Shown here in pieces: positions 1-15,130 of a stretch of 64,000 nt of DNA. Location of the stretch: assembly GCF_013373865.1 (NCBI RefSeq), contig NC_050469.1:13054740-13118739 (forward strand), given 5' to 3'. The notes beneath the pieces are model-generated. The model did not search any database, was not told the DNA's origin, and was given only the letters and a program-made list of their open reading frames with translations. Source of the stretch: Monomorium pharaonis (lineage: Eukaryota > Arthropoda > Insecta > Hymenoptera > Formicidae). Both the position numbers and the translations under genes were made by a program. Each line of letters starts with the position of its first letter. Position 1 is the stretch's first letter.

Positions 1-620
1 TAAATATCAAAATTTAAATTCGTAAGTTTGTAAACTCACTTTTGCTCATTAAATTTCCGTCAAATAAATTTCACATATTAAATTGTACACTAAAATTAGG
101 CAAGAAATAAAAAAAATCTAAACTGCTAATTAAATAAATATTTATTTGTCGCTACATACACGAATATTAATACACATATTATGATATTGTTACGTCCGGC
201 TAAAATTTCGCCGTCCGTCACGATAATATGACAACGCGAACGCGTGATCACATACCTAAATCGGCGTTAAACAGACTAACGATCACGGGCTAGCGCACGC
301 GTTGAATCCGTGATGGCAACACTTAATAAGCAAACTCCATATTGAAGGTATATTAAAAAACCGGAGAGCGGTACGCGGGCTTAAAAAAAGCTCACGCGGC
401 GAGATCACGCCGCACGACCCGCAAAATACAAACGAGCGCATCAAATACTATGCCAATGTTGTAAAATAATATGTATACAAAAAAAAATTAATTGAATTAG
501 TGATAGGCAATCGGTGATTTATCGGGGAATTTTCCTAGCCCTATACCCCCGATCGTCATTGATCTTAGAGTATATGTCGCGATCTCGAGCCAAAGTGCCG
601 AATCTGCGGTTCTCGATTCG

Positions 621-830
621 TACACACACAGAAAAAAAATGTAATATAGCCAATAACATATGTGATTGCGGGCTGCCAACTACATAAAATACTCAATACA
701 ATAATATTTGCTATTAATGCAAGTACAATGTTAATACTGCAATAGCATATATTATTGTATTGAGTATATCTGTAGTTGGCAGCTTGCAACTACATATCTT
801 ATTGGATATATTGCATTTTTTTTCAGTGTA
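621..830. mobile_element. Palindromic MITE, CACTGAGAAAAAA family, copy 1
   Basis: The two arms are mutual inverted repeats: GCGGGCTGCCAACTAC on the left pairs with GTAGTTGGCAGCTTGC on the right, and the ends are TACAC...GAAAAAAAATG and CATTTTTTTTCAGTGTA. The middle (tactcaatacaataatat / atattattgtattgagta) is also self-complementary. The same family occurs at 3098-3321 and 25796-26020, and the termini recur at 44972-45224. Short ORFs here are by-products of the palindrome. The copy sits inside the probable solo LTR. Confidence 0.75.
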
Positions 831-863
831 CGATAACCTCTCGCGAGTCTCGTCGCGTATTAT

Positions 864-960
864 TTGAACTTAGAATATTTTTGTTGTTTCTTGTATTATT
901 TAGACTTAGAATATTTCCAATATTTCTCCAATATTTGGAACTTAGAATATTTTCGCGAGT
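864..960. repeat. Short degenerate tandem repeat
   Basis: Three loosely conserved copies of a GAACTTAGAATATTT-like unit lie within about 100 bp, inside the probable solo LTR. It is too short and diverged to assign. Confidence 0.5.
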
Positions 961-1766
961 TGAAGTGTAAATCGAGGGCTACAATTCCGATTCCTAATTA
1001 ATTCTTTTTTTTTTGTTCTGATATAGACCTAACGTTCGATTTCCGTGCGAACAATAAGGTGCAGGTTCCGATTCCATTGTTCGCTTATTTCTTAATCTTA
1101 TACCAATAAATACAGTTAGTTGATCGTGTTTCGCATATTTCCTTTTTTTTTACTCTTCCTGTCTCATCATAACTTGATTGCAACGTCCGGCGAGTGTTTC
1201 ACATTTAAATCCCTCTTAATTTCCATTCCTGCAAGGAATTGGCTAGCGTGATCCCAATCCCACAACGGTGTAGGATCAGTATGCGTTAAAACATTTTTTT
1301 ATTCCGTCAACCACTACCTGCGGATCGTATATATTACGTGCATAACGACTTAGCAGAATGCGAGGATCAGCACGCTCACTAGCGTTCTGGAATTTTTTTG
1401 GACAACACCGAAGTTGTCATTTCTATGTCTACCGCTGCAACAAGGCGTCTCCACTCACGTGCATGGTGGCAGATAATTAACCTTCCGCCCCATCGGGTCC
1501 ACGCCAGATAGCCTGGTGCATGCTATCGTTTAATAAAGAAAATTTGTCTTTTGGTTTTTTTTTCTCTTATCCGCGAAACATCTGTCTCGCCACGCATCGA
1601 AAATGGATGATTGATAATTTGATTATCTTAAAACCATTGCGCGATAAATTAACCAGAAATCGGCTAATGCGTTCAGTTCACTCTGATTAATTCTATTCTA
1701 CGAAATGACATTCCCGCTCGGCAACCATAGTTAAGTGGCAACACTCAACCCGCGCAGGACGTTACA

Positions 1767-3097
1767 ATATAAAAAATAAAGTTAAAATAAACCTATTTAT
1801 TTTTATTTCAATAATGTATACAATGTACAATATTCAATAACATATACAATGTACAATATTATTGACGAAATACTGTTAAAAACCCATGAACAAATTTGCG
1901 TCACTATCAAAGAAGCCTTGGGGACGCAGTAATTGAAAAGCGGTGGCTATGAATAAAAATTTTGTGATTATTAACATAAATTATTTAAATAATACAATAT
2001 TAAATTCATGACTTAACTTTTTGTTATGTAAATTCTTCGTAACACATATTTATAAGGCTATTCGTAAACGCATATTTGTAAGGCTATAATATCATAAATA
2101 TTACTAAAATTCAATAAATATAAGAATTCTAGTTAACATTAATTTCAGTGCACTCTATAGCAGCATGCAGGACAGTGTACGAGTCGAGCACGTTTTGCTT
2201 CGTGAATCTTTTTGTAATCTTTCGTCAAACGCACAAGTGTGAGCGTGACGTCTTTCGCATTATATACTCATAATTTTTATTATTTATCTAAGATTTCTCT
2301 AAAATTATTTATCTAAGATCTTTTATGCTGAATGTTTTATGCTGAAATTGTCTTTGTAAAATTATATAAGTGAAGTGTATGTTGTAAGTATTATATATTT
2401 TAATTACATCAATCAAAGAAAAATCTCCGCGAACTACTTACACGGGCGTGTATTTTTGGTTAAAAATTGTAAAATTTGGAGATGCAATTGGATGGGCATA
2501 GAAATGATTATGCTGACATTTCTGTGTTATATATATATATATATATATATAGATTAAAGATTTAAAATCAACTAATTATACATACATTCACACGCGCGAC
2601 TTAATGGTGATTAGATTTGAAACTGTGCTTTCGTAAGCTAACAGGGAGCTCTCAGTGGATGCTGGTGGCTGAGACATACAATGTAGAAATAGAAGATAAT
2701 ACGTTTAACGCAGTGACACTTTTGTTCTACTCTATATTTAGTTAGAACATAGGGAGGAAGGTGTAGCCAATGTATAAGCATCAAAAGTATAAATAAAACA
2801 TAACAAGATCGAGAACGGAAAAAAAAGCGATAAATCAGTTGTAGGCAAAACAAGAAAAAAGTAAAAATATAATTTGAGAGCATCTATGTTTAGAATGTTC
2901 TAATAAGCTACATTAAAAGAGTGTAAACATATTTTTTATTATATTCACCAAATTTATTTTATAATTATTTTAACTGACGGTCCTTGTATAGAGACTCATG
3001 CCGGCTAAGCTAACAATATCAGTCCCTATTATGGACTGACACCGCATCGAACGTGTTAAACTGTACAATCTGTACATTAATGCATGCGCACCATAAA
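1767..3097. other. AT-rich intergenic stretch
   Basis: I see no supportable gene. It contains a near-direct repeat of the motif ATACAATGTACAATATT around 1815-1860 and a (TA)n tract at about 2528-2552. Short ORFs here lack any recognisable motif. Confidence 0.6.
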
Positions 3098-3321
3098 TAT
3101 ATAAAAAAAAGTAATTAATTCAATAAAATGTGCAATTGTGGGCTGTCAATTACAGATATATTTAATACAATAATTTATGCTATTGCAATATCAACATCAT
3201 AAATCAATCAAGACCTTTGTCCCTGCATTAACAGCAAATATCATCAAATTGAGTATATCTGTAGTTCACATCCCGCAGCTATATACACATTTTATTGAAT
3301 CAATTATTTTTTTTTATGTAC
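3098..3321. mobile_element. Palindromic MITE, CACTGAGAAAAAA family, copy 2
   Basis: This is a diverged copy of the 621-830 and 25796-26020 element. It shares the interior motifs for 'gggctgtcaattacagata' and 'attgagtatatctgtagtt' and a T-tract plus TGTAC end. The TIRs are decayed compared with copy 3. Confidence 0.65.
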
Positions 3322-4550
3322 ATAAAAAAGAAAAACGGACTTTAAATCTATTACAAAAAGAAGAGGAAAAAAATTTATATAAAAAATGAATAATTGAGTT
3401 GTATTGAATGAATAATGTAATTGAAGTTTTAGAGCGTTCATGAAACAAAGAAAATCGTTTTAACCGCCAAAAATCTATTTTAAAAATATACTTATATAAA
3501 CAAAACGCTAGAATTATAACATAGAACATTTAAAAAATAATAAATAAATTACAAGAAACAAAAAGTCTGAAAAACTTTTAACGATTGCGACTGCGTTTTC
3601 AGACAAAATTCGTTTTTTGCTTTAAAGAAGTCTTATCAATCGGATTTTGGAACCTTTAACATTCAATCACTTAATCTATATACTGATACTAATACACAAA
3701 TGTAGCCTGTGTTTATGAGACAGCGGTTGTTTCTTAATGTTAACGGGTCTCGAGTGTCATTCTTGTTACTACACATTATTAATGATATGCTATACAAAAT
3801 GAAACAAGAGTTGGAAAACCTGCTATACAGGCTACACTCATATGTTAGTGTAATCAATAAAGGTAATCGAAAGGATCTCATGATCTGACAAGACTGCTCC
3901 AAGTTCCTTGAATATAATATATTTAATAAATGACGTAACGATCATTAAAACATAAATATGCATTACAGCAGCATAACATATTTATCAGCATATCTGTAAT
4001 TGAGTCAGTATACGCGTGTGAGCTGCACAGTTTATCTGATACTTTGCAATACAACTTATCATCACAGCACTAGCAAATCTTACCGGATTTATATAGTAAT
4101 GTACAGAAAATAATATTATTATACATATATAGATGCATTAATTGAAGGATCCAACTAGTATATTTAAAAATATATTTTTCTTTTTCAAATTTTATAAAGA
4201 AAAAAATATTTATTGAAACGTAATACCATAAAGCTCATATTACAACTTAAATTATTACTACATATTGCTTCGCCTTTTGTGTTAATCCTTTTGCATCTTT
4301 GGGACATATTCACATATTCCACTTACAAAAATTATCACAACTAAATAAATAGTCCCATCAACTTCTACCTTTGTTTGTTTTAAAGAGAAAGGTTTAAAAG
4401 TTATATGTACAAACTGTCGCATTTTGAAATATTATGTTTTCAATAAAATATAGTTATATAAACTTTGCGAAAAATATAACTTCTAAGTAGTGAAGAATAA
4501 TCGTATATTGCGTCAAAAATTCATTGATTTGATACTAATTATATATTTAA
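3322..4550. other. AT-rich intergenic stretch
   Basis: No gene, RNA gene or clear repeat boundary was recognised. The ORFs present have no family motifs and low-complexity AT-driven codons. Confidence 0.55.
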
Positions 4551-4745
4551 ATAATTGAGGCGAAATTAACGACGACGCAACTGGCAAAATTTATTAAAAA
4601 TCATGATCCGCTAACACAAATCATAAATTTATAGTGGTTTGAATGTTACTTAAGAAAAGCCCCAAGTGAGGGCCGAAACGTTGTAACTACTTGGAATTTT
4701 TAATAAATTTGCTAGTTACGTCGTCGTTAATTTCGCCTCAATTAT
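4551..4745. mobile_element. Foldback MITE with about 40-bp terminal inverted repeats
   Basis: The left end ATAATTGAGGCGAAATTAAC continues through GACGACGCAACTGGCAAA to TTATTAAAAAT. The right end is its near-perfect inverted complement, ending GTTAATTTCGCCTCAATTAT. About 100 bp of unpaired centre holds GGCCGAAACGTTGTAAC. No coding capacity. Confidence 0.8.
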
Positions 4746-4925
4746 TGCAAATCATTACTGGCGACCTTTCAAAAATTCGGATATTGTTTATATATTTAAA
4801 GTTTTATTTAATTGCAAAAAATTAAAATTTTATTATGATAAGTATTATAATAGTTTATACGTAAGTGGTTTAATAAGTAACTTGGTTTAATATTACAAAG
4901 AACAATTTGAGTTTTATAACGTAAT

Positions 4926-5700
4926 TTATTTTTCGACATAGTCCCCTCGAAGTTCAACGCACTTACGCCAATGCTTCTCCAGGTTCGTGACTTCTTCACG
5001 AAAGTGTGTTTCTTCGAGGCTCTCAAAATACTCGTTTACCTCCAAAATGACCTTTTTATTTGACTTAAATTTGTAGCTAGCTAGGAAAGTTTTGAGTTTC
5101 GGGAACAGATGGTAATCAGAGGGAGTTAGATCGTGTGAATAGGGTGGATACAAAAGGAGTTTAAATGGTAATTCGATCAATTTTTATTGAGAACCACGGC
5201 TGAAATATGCCGGTGCATTCTCATGATGGAACACCTTTTTTTTGGCCATTCCCGGACCGGATTTTTCTGCGATCGCTGCCTTCTCTCCAAAAGTGATGCA
5301 TAGTATTCTCCAGCAATGTCCTCTTCTCCACAAGTAATCGATCAGGAGAATTTCTTTCGTATCCCAAAAAATTAAAGCCGCCTTTCCAAACGCATTTTGC
5401 CTTTTTCGGAGATGGTTTACCTCATCCATTGCTTAAACAGCTGTTTCGTTTCTGGTGTGTAATGATGAATCCAAGTTTTCGTCTATAGTCACAAAACACC
5501 GCAAAAAATCTATTGAATTCTTTTTCCAACACTTCCAAACGGTCGGCCGATATTTGCATGTGATTCCGTTTTTGTTCTTGAGTGCGCAGATGCGACACCA
5601 ATCTTGCGCAAAGTTTTTTCAGTTTTTTTGACAGTCTCTCACAAAGTTAGCGTAGCAAGAGAACCATTTAGCGTCGCGGAAAAGCGATGACATTTCGATA
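4926..5700 (-). pseudogene. Mariner transposase pseudogene
   Basis: On the minus strand, translated fragments in more than one frame match the mariner (Tc1/mariner, DD34D) transposase. Recognisable pieces are an IDE-type first catalytic block near 5480, a HHxNAPAxxS block near 5220, and PYSxDLxPSDYHLFPKLK near 5100-5140, followed by a tail ending ELRGDYVEK. The frame is broken: the second catalytic block reads HHENAP, the segment around 5170-5200 changes frame, and one extra base follows the IDE block. The element is dead. The N-terminal helix-turn-helix part was not found, and exact TIRs were not resolved. Confidence 0.85.
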
Positions 5701-6069
5701 GATTTTACTATCGATTTCATGCCTTTTATTCAGGAGTGTATTCTTACATAAAAAGTGTTGGTCTTAACCTTTAGAGGACGGATATATTTTTTATCAAGTT
5801 TTTAAAATTTTCAAGTGGAAGTGTCCATATTTATGGCAAAGTGTTATGTTAAAAAAAATAAACGACCTCTCCAGAGCCTAAAAGTAGGCTTTTCGTCCGG
5901 TAACAAAAATTGTAAAATTGCTTGGGACCTTCAAGAATTTATGAAAATCAAAGAAAATATAAAAAATTTACTAAAAATTATCCCTACAGATTGTTGTATC
6001 AAGAGACATGGTAGTGGCTCGCAGTGAAAGCGCAGCGCGAGACCGACTGTGTTCTTTATCGCGAGTAAA
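5701..6069. other. Intergenic, no recognised feature
   Basis: This lies between the mariner remnant and an inverted-repeat element. Short plus-strand ORFs have no recognisable domain. Confidence 0.4.
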
Positions 6070-7322
6070 GTAAATGTCCCTATTCCCGACACCTATAAGG
6101 CCGACCCAACAAAAGAATGGCGTTGTCAAGCGTGACGAAAATAAATTGGATAGTTTTACACTGGTGGATAGCTTCATCCATACACTTTCCAAAAATCGTA
6201 GACTCAATTCATTCCGTCAAGTATTTTTCTAAATAGAGAGGAATAAAGCGGCACTAGTGCGTTTCCCCTCTACCGACCAGGCATGCCCCCATGACCGAAC
6301 ACCTTTTTTTAGAGCATGCAAGGCAGATTCAAACAAAAAATAAACATAAAAACAAACATAAATCAATAATAAACAAAAAATATACATAAATAATGCAAAT
6401 AGATATTTTATTTTAATTCAATCAATATTAGATTTTAATTCAATGAATATTTTTATTTTGATTCAATTAATTTTACATCTTTTGCTTTTTTCTCGCCTTT
6501 TCTTCTCGTTTCAAGCGTTTCCTTTCTTTTTCGGCTTCAATAATACGTTTCTTTTCTTCAGTGACGCTTATATGTACGGCAATGGGGACATGCAGGCATT
6601 TTGCTGTGCCTAACCTCGACCCCATCGAATAAATAAAAAAATAACAGTTTTCGACTGATTTTTTTGTTTCTAAGTATGGCAAACCATTTAGCGTTCGAAT
6701 TATTCTTTACAAAAGAATTTTGAACGAAATACGGACTAGTTAGACGACTGACAATTCTTAAGGCTATTCTACAATTGCGTAAGCGTGGTCGTAAGTAGTT
6801 GTAAGAGTGTTATAAGGCGTCGTTGTAAAGCGGTACTTCCGGTTGTAGAGCATGTTGTGGAAGATGGTTGAATTTCATCTTTCACGCCTACAACAGATGT
6901 GAACGTAAGAGCCAACCAATCAGAGTGCTGTTCACGTCATCATGCCGCACACCACCATAATTTACTGCACTCTGATCGGTTGCTGTAATCAAGTTTACAA
7001 CGTATCTTTACTTTATTGTAGATTGATCCGAAAAACATTTATGACTACTACTACTCCTACTCCTACAACCTTACGCTTACGCAATTGTAGAATAGCCTCC
7101 TCACTCTTAAGAATATGCGTGGATGATAACGTGTGGCAAGAAATGCGAAAAAAAGTATATTTATCATATTTACTCTACACGCTACAATCCTCTTGTACTA
7201 CTTGAATTCTGGAATTTTTCCACTTCACTAATAAACGAGCTGATGAATCAGCAGGCTCATAAACAACGTTTCGCGTCAAAATGATCGGTAGAGGGAACAT
7301 GGTCGAGAATAGGGACATTTAC
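6070..7322. mobile_element. Possible DNA element bounded by inverted GTAAATGTCCCTATTC
   Basis: GTAAATGTCCCTATTC at 6070 is repeated in inverted orientation at about 7303-7322, with GC-rich, partly complementary flanks (CGCGAGTAAA and TTACGCGAC). The roughly 1.2-kb interior contains another foldback (6761-7098) and a lysine/arginine/glutamate-rich minus-strand ORF near 6480-6680 that I do not recognise. It could be a non-autonomous DNA transposon with a nested insertion. Target-site duplications were not resolved. Confidence 0.4.
6761..7098. mobile_element. Foldback MITE, AGGCTATTCTACAATTGCG termini
   Basis: The left end AGGCTATTCTACAATTGCGT continues AAGCGTGG; the right end reads CGCTTACGCAATTGTAGAAT followed by AGCCT, an excellent terminal inverted repeat. 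The interior includes GTCGTAAGTAGTTGTAAG-type repeats. It is non-coding. Confidence 0.75.
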
Positions 7323-7489
7323 CTTACGCGACTTGCGAGCACCCGAGACTATCGGATCTCAGAAATGGCTAAACCGAACGAGTTCTAACTAGGTTCAATC
7401 GAAACCTTGAATTTTATTTTTCCTCTACGTACCCTATGAGAGGAGATATCATGACGCAAAGTTCACATGTCAAAATTGTCATATAAGAT

Positions 7490-7512
7490 ACGTCGTCGTC
7501 ATCGTCGTCGTC
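7490..7512. repeat. (CGT)n trinucleotide microsatellite
   Basis: This is a short run of CGTCGTCGTCATCGTCGTCG with one interruption. It lies outside any gene. Confidence 0.8.
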
Positions 7513-7581
7513 AACTTTGTAGGCATGTAAGGGACGAGAGAGTCAAGACGAGGAAATGTACCGTTTGTTGTAACATGTACA

Positions 7582-7890
7582 TCTCGAGAACGATTGGAGA
7601 TGCAAACTAAGGATAAAAACTAGTATTATCAGATGTCTTCGGATTAATTAATTAAAATTTAATTAATTAATTAAATTCTAAAACAAATCTCGTGAACGGT
7701 TAGAGGTGCGTACTTGAGATAAACACTATATCTTTGGAAGACTTCAACGAGTCAATACGTATCTAAAATTAATTAACTAATTAATTAGTTAATCTTAAAA
7801 TATGAAAATTTCGAGAACAGTTGGAGATGCGAACTTGGTATAAGCACTAGTATCATCAAAACATTTCAAAGAGTCAATCCAGAGTCATCA
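7582..7890. repeat. Three diverged tandem units of about 105-120 bp
   Basis: The motif TCTCGAGAACGATTGGAGATG recurs near 7688 as TCTCGTGAACGGTTAGAGGTG and near 7810 as TTCGAGAACAGTTGGAGATG. Each is followed by a similar CACTA.TAT..TC...AGA block and a TTAATTAATTAA tract. It looks like an old minisatellite or satellite fragment. Confidence 0.7.
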
Positions 7891-7931
7891 CAACATTTTT
7901 GCAAGTTAATGTAATAAATAAAATTAGAAGC

Positions 7932-8160
7932 AGACAAATAAATATTTTATTACATCTAAATGTTTTATTATAAATAAATATTTGTTTCAAAAAACTTGGC
8001 GCTGCTAAATCCTTCGAATAAATATATTAATTCTGATTATATTAATCTGTCTCTCTTTCTCCCTCGTGCGTGTGTATTCGGTTTAGCTGCGTCAAGTTTT
8101 TAAAAAAATATATTTATTTATAATAAAACATTTAGTTGTAATAAAATATTTATTTGTCTA
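7932..8160. mobile_element. Foldback element with about 75-bp arms
   Basis: The left arm AGACAAATAAATATTTTATT... to ...AACTTGGCGCTGCTAAA is the inverted complement of the right arm TTTAGCTGCGTCAAGTTTTT... to ...AAATATTTATTTGTCTAC. The loop is about 70 bp. The AAAACTTGGCG motif is shared with the inner ends of the large foldback at 30390-31340, suggesting related non-autonomous families. Confidence 0.7.
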
Positions 8161-9106
8161 CTTTACATTATTATTCTTTGTCATTCCATCCTTCTATGGG
8201 CGCAAAGCCCCCAATGTTTTAATTATGAATACTGGCCAAAGAATAGTGATAAATGTTTTAGTTCATATAAATATCTATTATAATTGTCGCAAAATATTTT
8301 GATATCATTAGTTTTGTAGAAAAAGTTGGATATCACGCATTTTTTAGTCTTTATAGACCATTTAAGTTGAATTTGATTAAAAGGATCATTTTAGATTTAT
8401 GTAATTTTTTTCTTAAATTTAAATTTAATTAATTCTACATTGATGTTGATGATCAAATAGATGAGGTGTGATGTAAACTTATTCATCGGTTAAATATTTT
8501 TATCTGTATATTTCTAAAATATTATATTAATTTTTATTTAAAATTATTTTTAATTTTATTAATGTTATTAGGTAAATAATAGCATTTTCCGTAAAATCAC
8601 ACAGGCATGCACGCATGCACGCACGTACACTTGGCGCCCTTCTTTTACCTTTTTTTAAATTGTACAAGATACCGATTACAATGCATCTGTCTCAAGTTAA
8701 TAATGATATCAAGACAGAAAGCAAGACTTTATAAAATTCAGATTTTAATTTGAAATGCGAATTCCGTGACCAAAAATTTCTGTACGGTATTTAAAAAGAA
8801 ACCAGTCTCAAGCCTAAATATAGGCTTCCGGTTTTCTACTCTAGAGATTAATTAAAATTTATATATTCAGCATAGAATTAGAGATAGAATTTAAACGAGC
8901 TTTCTTTTATCACATTTAGTTATTGGTTCTTCTATACAGCAGATCAGGAGTTTAACATATTCTTGTAATTAAAAGCAAACTGTCTAATTTAAAAAAATTA
9001 ACACAATTAAAAGATATTTCCATATAAACCGTTAGATTTTATCTTCAATAAATTATTAATTTTTCAGGAAACCGTGGTAAAAAGGCACATTTAAAAAATA
9101 TATAAT
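8161..9106. other. Upstream region of SDR gene A
   Basis: This is AT-rich and has no other gene. A TTTTCAG at 9061-9067 precedes the start codon by about 40 bp. The other three array members also have a TTTCAG or TTTTTCAG immediately before their ATG, so it is likely the acceptor of an intron in the 5' UTR. The first exon and promoter were not located. Confidence 0.4.
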
Positions 9107-12348
<3,242 letters not shown>

Positions 12349-12600
12349 AAATTAAGATATCTATGACATAAGATATCTATGAAATTCATTAATTTCATGA
12401 TAATAAGATATTATTATGATTAGTACTAAAAGAGATATCTTTTTTTTATTGTTGCTGTAACTTTGTATACTAAAAATAAGTAATATACTGTAATACATGC
12501 GCAATCTCTCAAGTTTTACAGATTCAATTGGAAAATATTCTTCAATTAGATAAATGTACATAATAATTTTATATTTTAATTGTATATTAAACAGATGTGT

Positions 12601-12606
12601 AATAAA
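12601..12606 (+). terminator. Putative polyadenylation signal of gene A
   Basis: AATAAA about 250 bp after the TAA stop of gene A, followed by a T-rich stretch. It was assigned by position only. Confidence 0.4.
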
Positions 12607-13458
12607 TATAAAAAATTTTTACATTTTTATTATTTAAATAAACATAATCTTTAAAAATATTTAAACGTATGTGTGACAAATGATTTATACTGCAGCAATA
12701 TAAAAAGATTTATAGAAAATTAAATAAAATTATATTTAAATCAATTCGATAAATGATTATATTTGCATTAATCGTAACAAAATTTATTGTAGTATTAATT
12801 TACATTAATTATTTTACACAGTTAAACTAATAACAAATTATTTTTTCTTTGTATAGCTTATCTCTAGATAAATATTTAAATAATTTTTCCTACGATAATG
12901 CTCGATTGCGTTACAAGAATAGTTGAAGATTTATTATTGGTATTTTAATTGGAAATTTTATCACACGCCGCGTATTTCTAATATAAATAGACCGCGTATT
13001 AGACACTTATATATTTTCAATATTTATCTCACTTATTTCACTGCAACACGACTTTGCTGATCAACATTTCAAAAGATATAGAAACATATGAAATTGAAAT
13101 AGATAGATTGCTTCAAAAAACAAACATTTTTTAATCACGAAATTCACTTATTGCTAGAAAAGTAAGAAAAAGTTATAATTAGCGATTTATAATATATAAA
13201 ATATAATTTAACATCTCTTTAAAATAAGCGTGTTTTTTTAAGTTTCTGAAAACTAATCCAAATACCTATTACGTTTATATGAAATAACAAAGAAATATTA
13301 TTTTTTATATAAAAATATATTTTTCTTTTTTATATAAATTTTTTAACTTAAAAATGAAAGTTAATAAGTTAAAGTTTACATATTAAAAATAACTTAAAGT
13401 TGAAGTTAAGAATTAACAATTAACTAATTAAGTTCAATTCAAAGTTCTTTAATTTTTA

Positions 13459-14170
13459 ATTTTATTATTTTATTTTTAACTTTTTAACTAGGTACTACCT
13501 AACTCCAGTTACAGCACTGTCACATACCTCACATTCTTTAACCTTATATTCTTACGTTATAACTGTAAAGCATATTAGAATGTGTAAACGATCAAAACCA
13601 ATATCTTCCAATTTCTAACATCTGACTGTTGCTACTTTCTAAACGCACCCGGTAAAATTTTTTTATCTAAAAACATATAAATATATATTTAATATGTCCG
13701 TATTTGTTTATACTAGCTTCTTTTTTTGTAAAGTTGTTTGATATAAAAAAATAATAGTCATACCAAGAAGACAAAAATTTGCACCCGGTAAAATTTTTTT
13801 ATATAAAAACATATAAATATATATTTAATTTTATTATTTTATTTTTAACTTTTTAACTAGGTACTACCTAACTCCAGTTACAGCACTGTCACATACCTCA
13901 CATTCTTTAACCTTATATTCTTACGTTATAACTGTAAAGCATATTAGAATGTGTAAACGATCAAAACCAATATCTTCCAATTTCTAACATCTGACTGTTG
14001 CTACTTTCTAAACGCACCCGGTAAAATTTTTTTATCTAAAAACATATAAATATATATTTAATATTCAATATGTCCGTATTTGTTTATACTAGCTTTTTTT
14101 TGTAAAGTTGTTGTTTGATATGAAAAAATAATAGTCATACCAAGAAGACAAAAACTATTTAAAAAGAATT
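13459..14170. repeat. Recent tandem duplication, 368-bp unit
   Basis: The block starting AATTTTATTATTTTATTTTT at 13459 recurs at 13827 and remains nearly identical for over 300 bp (GTACTACCTAACTCCAGTTAC, CTTACGTTATAACTGTAAAG, CTAAACGCACCCGGTAAAAT). Only small indels differ, including an extra ATTCA near 14063 and a few T-tract changes, so the duplication is young. Both copies carry a GATATRAAAAAATAATAGTCATAC stretch, whose relatives also occur near 50060-50090. Confidence 0.9.
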
Positions 14171-14177
14171 GTTTATA

Positions 14178-14212
<35 letters not shown>
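14178..14212. repeat. (TA)n microsatellite
   Basis: A pure TA run immediately after the 368-bp tandem duplication. A second TA run lies at about 14394-14430. Confidence 0.9.
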
Positions 14213-14216
<4 letters not shown>

Positions 14217-14217
<1 letters not shown>

Positions 14218-14380
14218 ACATAAAATTAACTTACAGTATAAATCTTCTTTATCGTCAGTAATAGTATACTGATAAAAAAATATAACATTGACTTAACTGG
14301 CAATAATTTATTAACAAATTTAATTCCACAATGTTTCGACCATGTATTCAGATCTTTATAATCAAATGATATATTAGGTA
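14217..14380. repeat. Dispersed repeat, partial copy of 15967-16446
   Basis: About 160 bp (TAAAATTAACTTACAGTAT, TAGTATACTGATAAAAAA, TTCCACAATGTTTCGACCAT) match 15967-16126 with few differences. The copy stops before the second arm present in the downstream copy. Confidence 0.8.
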
Positions 14381-14392
14381 TATGTATATATG

Positions 14393-14433
<41 letters not shown>

Positions 14434-14789
14434 ATAAATAAAAATATATATAATTATTACATGAGCAATTTATTCTCATTTCTTCAAACTTAACTTTATG
14501 TAAAAGAAATAATGTGAATTAATCTTTTTAAGTAGTTTCTGTCTTTTCAGTATAACTATTAATTATTTTATGTCAAACAGAAATTTTACAATAAACTAAT
14601 ATAAATATACCTACGTGGACTGTATTTTAATTTATGTATGTTTTTATATACTAACATTTTTTTACCGGACACGTTTAAAAAGTATTTAATTTGAAATTCA
14701 ACCAATCATTTAATTTGAAATTCAAATTCAAGCAAATGGTAAGCGGAAGAAATTCTTCGGCTGTTATATAAAATCATTATAAAAACCTT

Positions 14790-15130
14790 AACTAAGTACG
14801 ACCCTGAGATCTCACAAGTTTGAGATTTCACAAAACTGACAGTTAGTTTCTGGATACCCGCCAAGATACATCGCAGGTAACTTACCTTCGCTTTTATTCA
14901 GAGACTGACGCTGAACAAGACTGCTGACTAGAAGGAAAACAAACACATGTAAAATGTAAACATGTGACAAAGAACAGCCGTTAACCAATCGATCGGTCGT
15001 GAACGATAGTAATCGGGCAGGCAGGTATAGCCGGAGTTTATTGCAGACGTGTACGTCAGTTCTCGCTTTCGTTAACGTGAGAAAACATGTGTCCTACTTA
15101 TTATGTTTCGTGCACAACGGTTCAGAAAGA
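14790..15130 (+). promoter_or_regulatory. Candidate promoter or 5' leader region for gene B
   Basis: This stretch is less AT-rich than its surroundings. It contains a CGATCGGTCG palindrome, an initiator-like GTACGTCAGTTCTCGC near 15052, and a possible splice donor CAG/GTAACTT at about 14876. Gene B has an acceptor (TTTTTCAG) immediately before its ATG, so an upstream non-coding exon is expected somewhere. Placing it here is a guess from composition and position. Confidence 0.2.

Larger units (their letters stand above)
188..1766. mobile_element. Probable solo LTR of an LTR retrotransposon
   Basis: The segment begins TGTTACGTCC and ends GGACGTTACA, an imperfect inverted terminal pair in the TG...CA form typical of LTRs. 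It is flanked on both sides by ATAT (184-187 and 1767-1770), which fits a 4-bp target-site duplication. An AATAAA lies near 1532 with T-rich sequence after it. No gag or pol coding sequence was seen, so a solo LTR about 1.58 kb long fits best. A MITE (621-830) is nested inside. The family is not identified; Gypsy-like is a guess from the 4-bp duplication. Confidence 0.5.
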
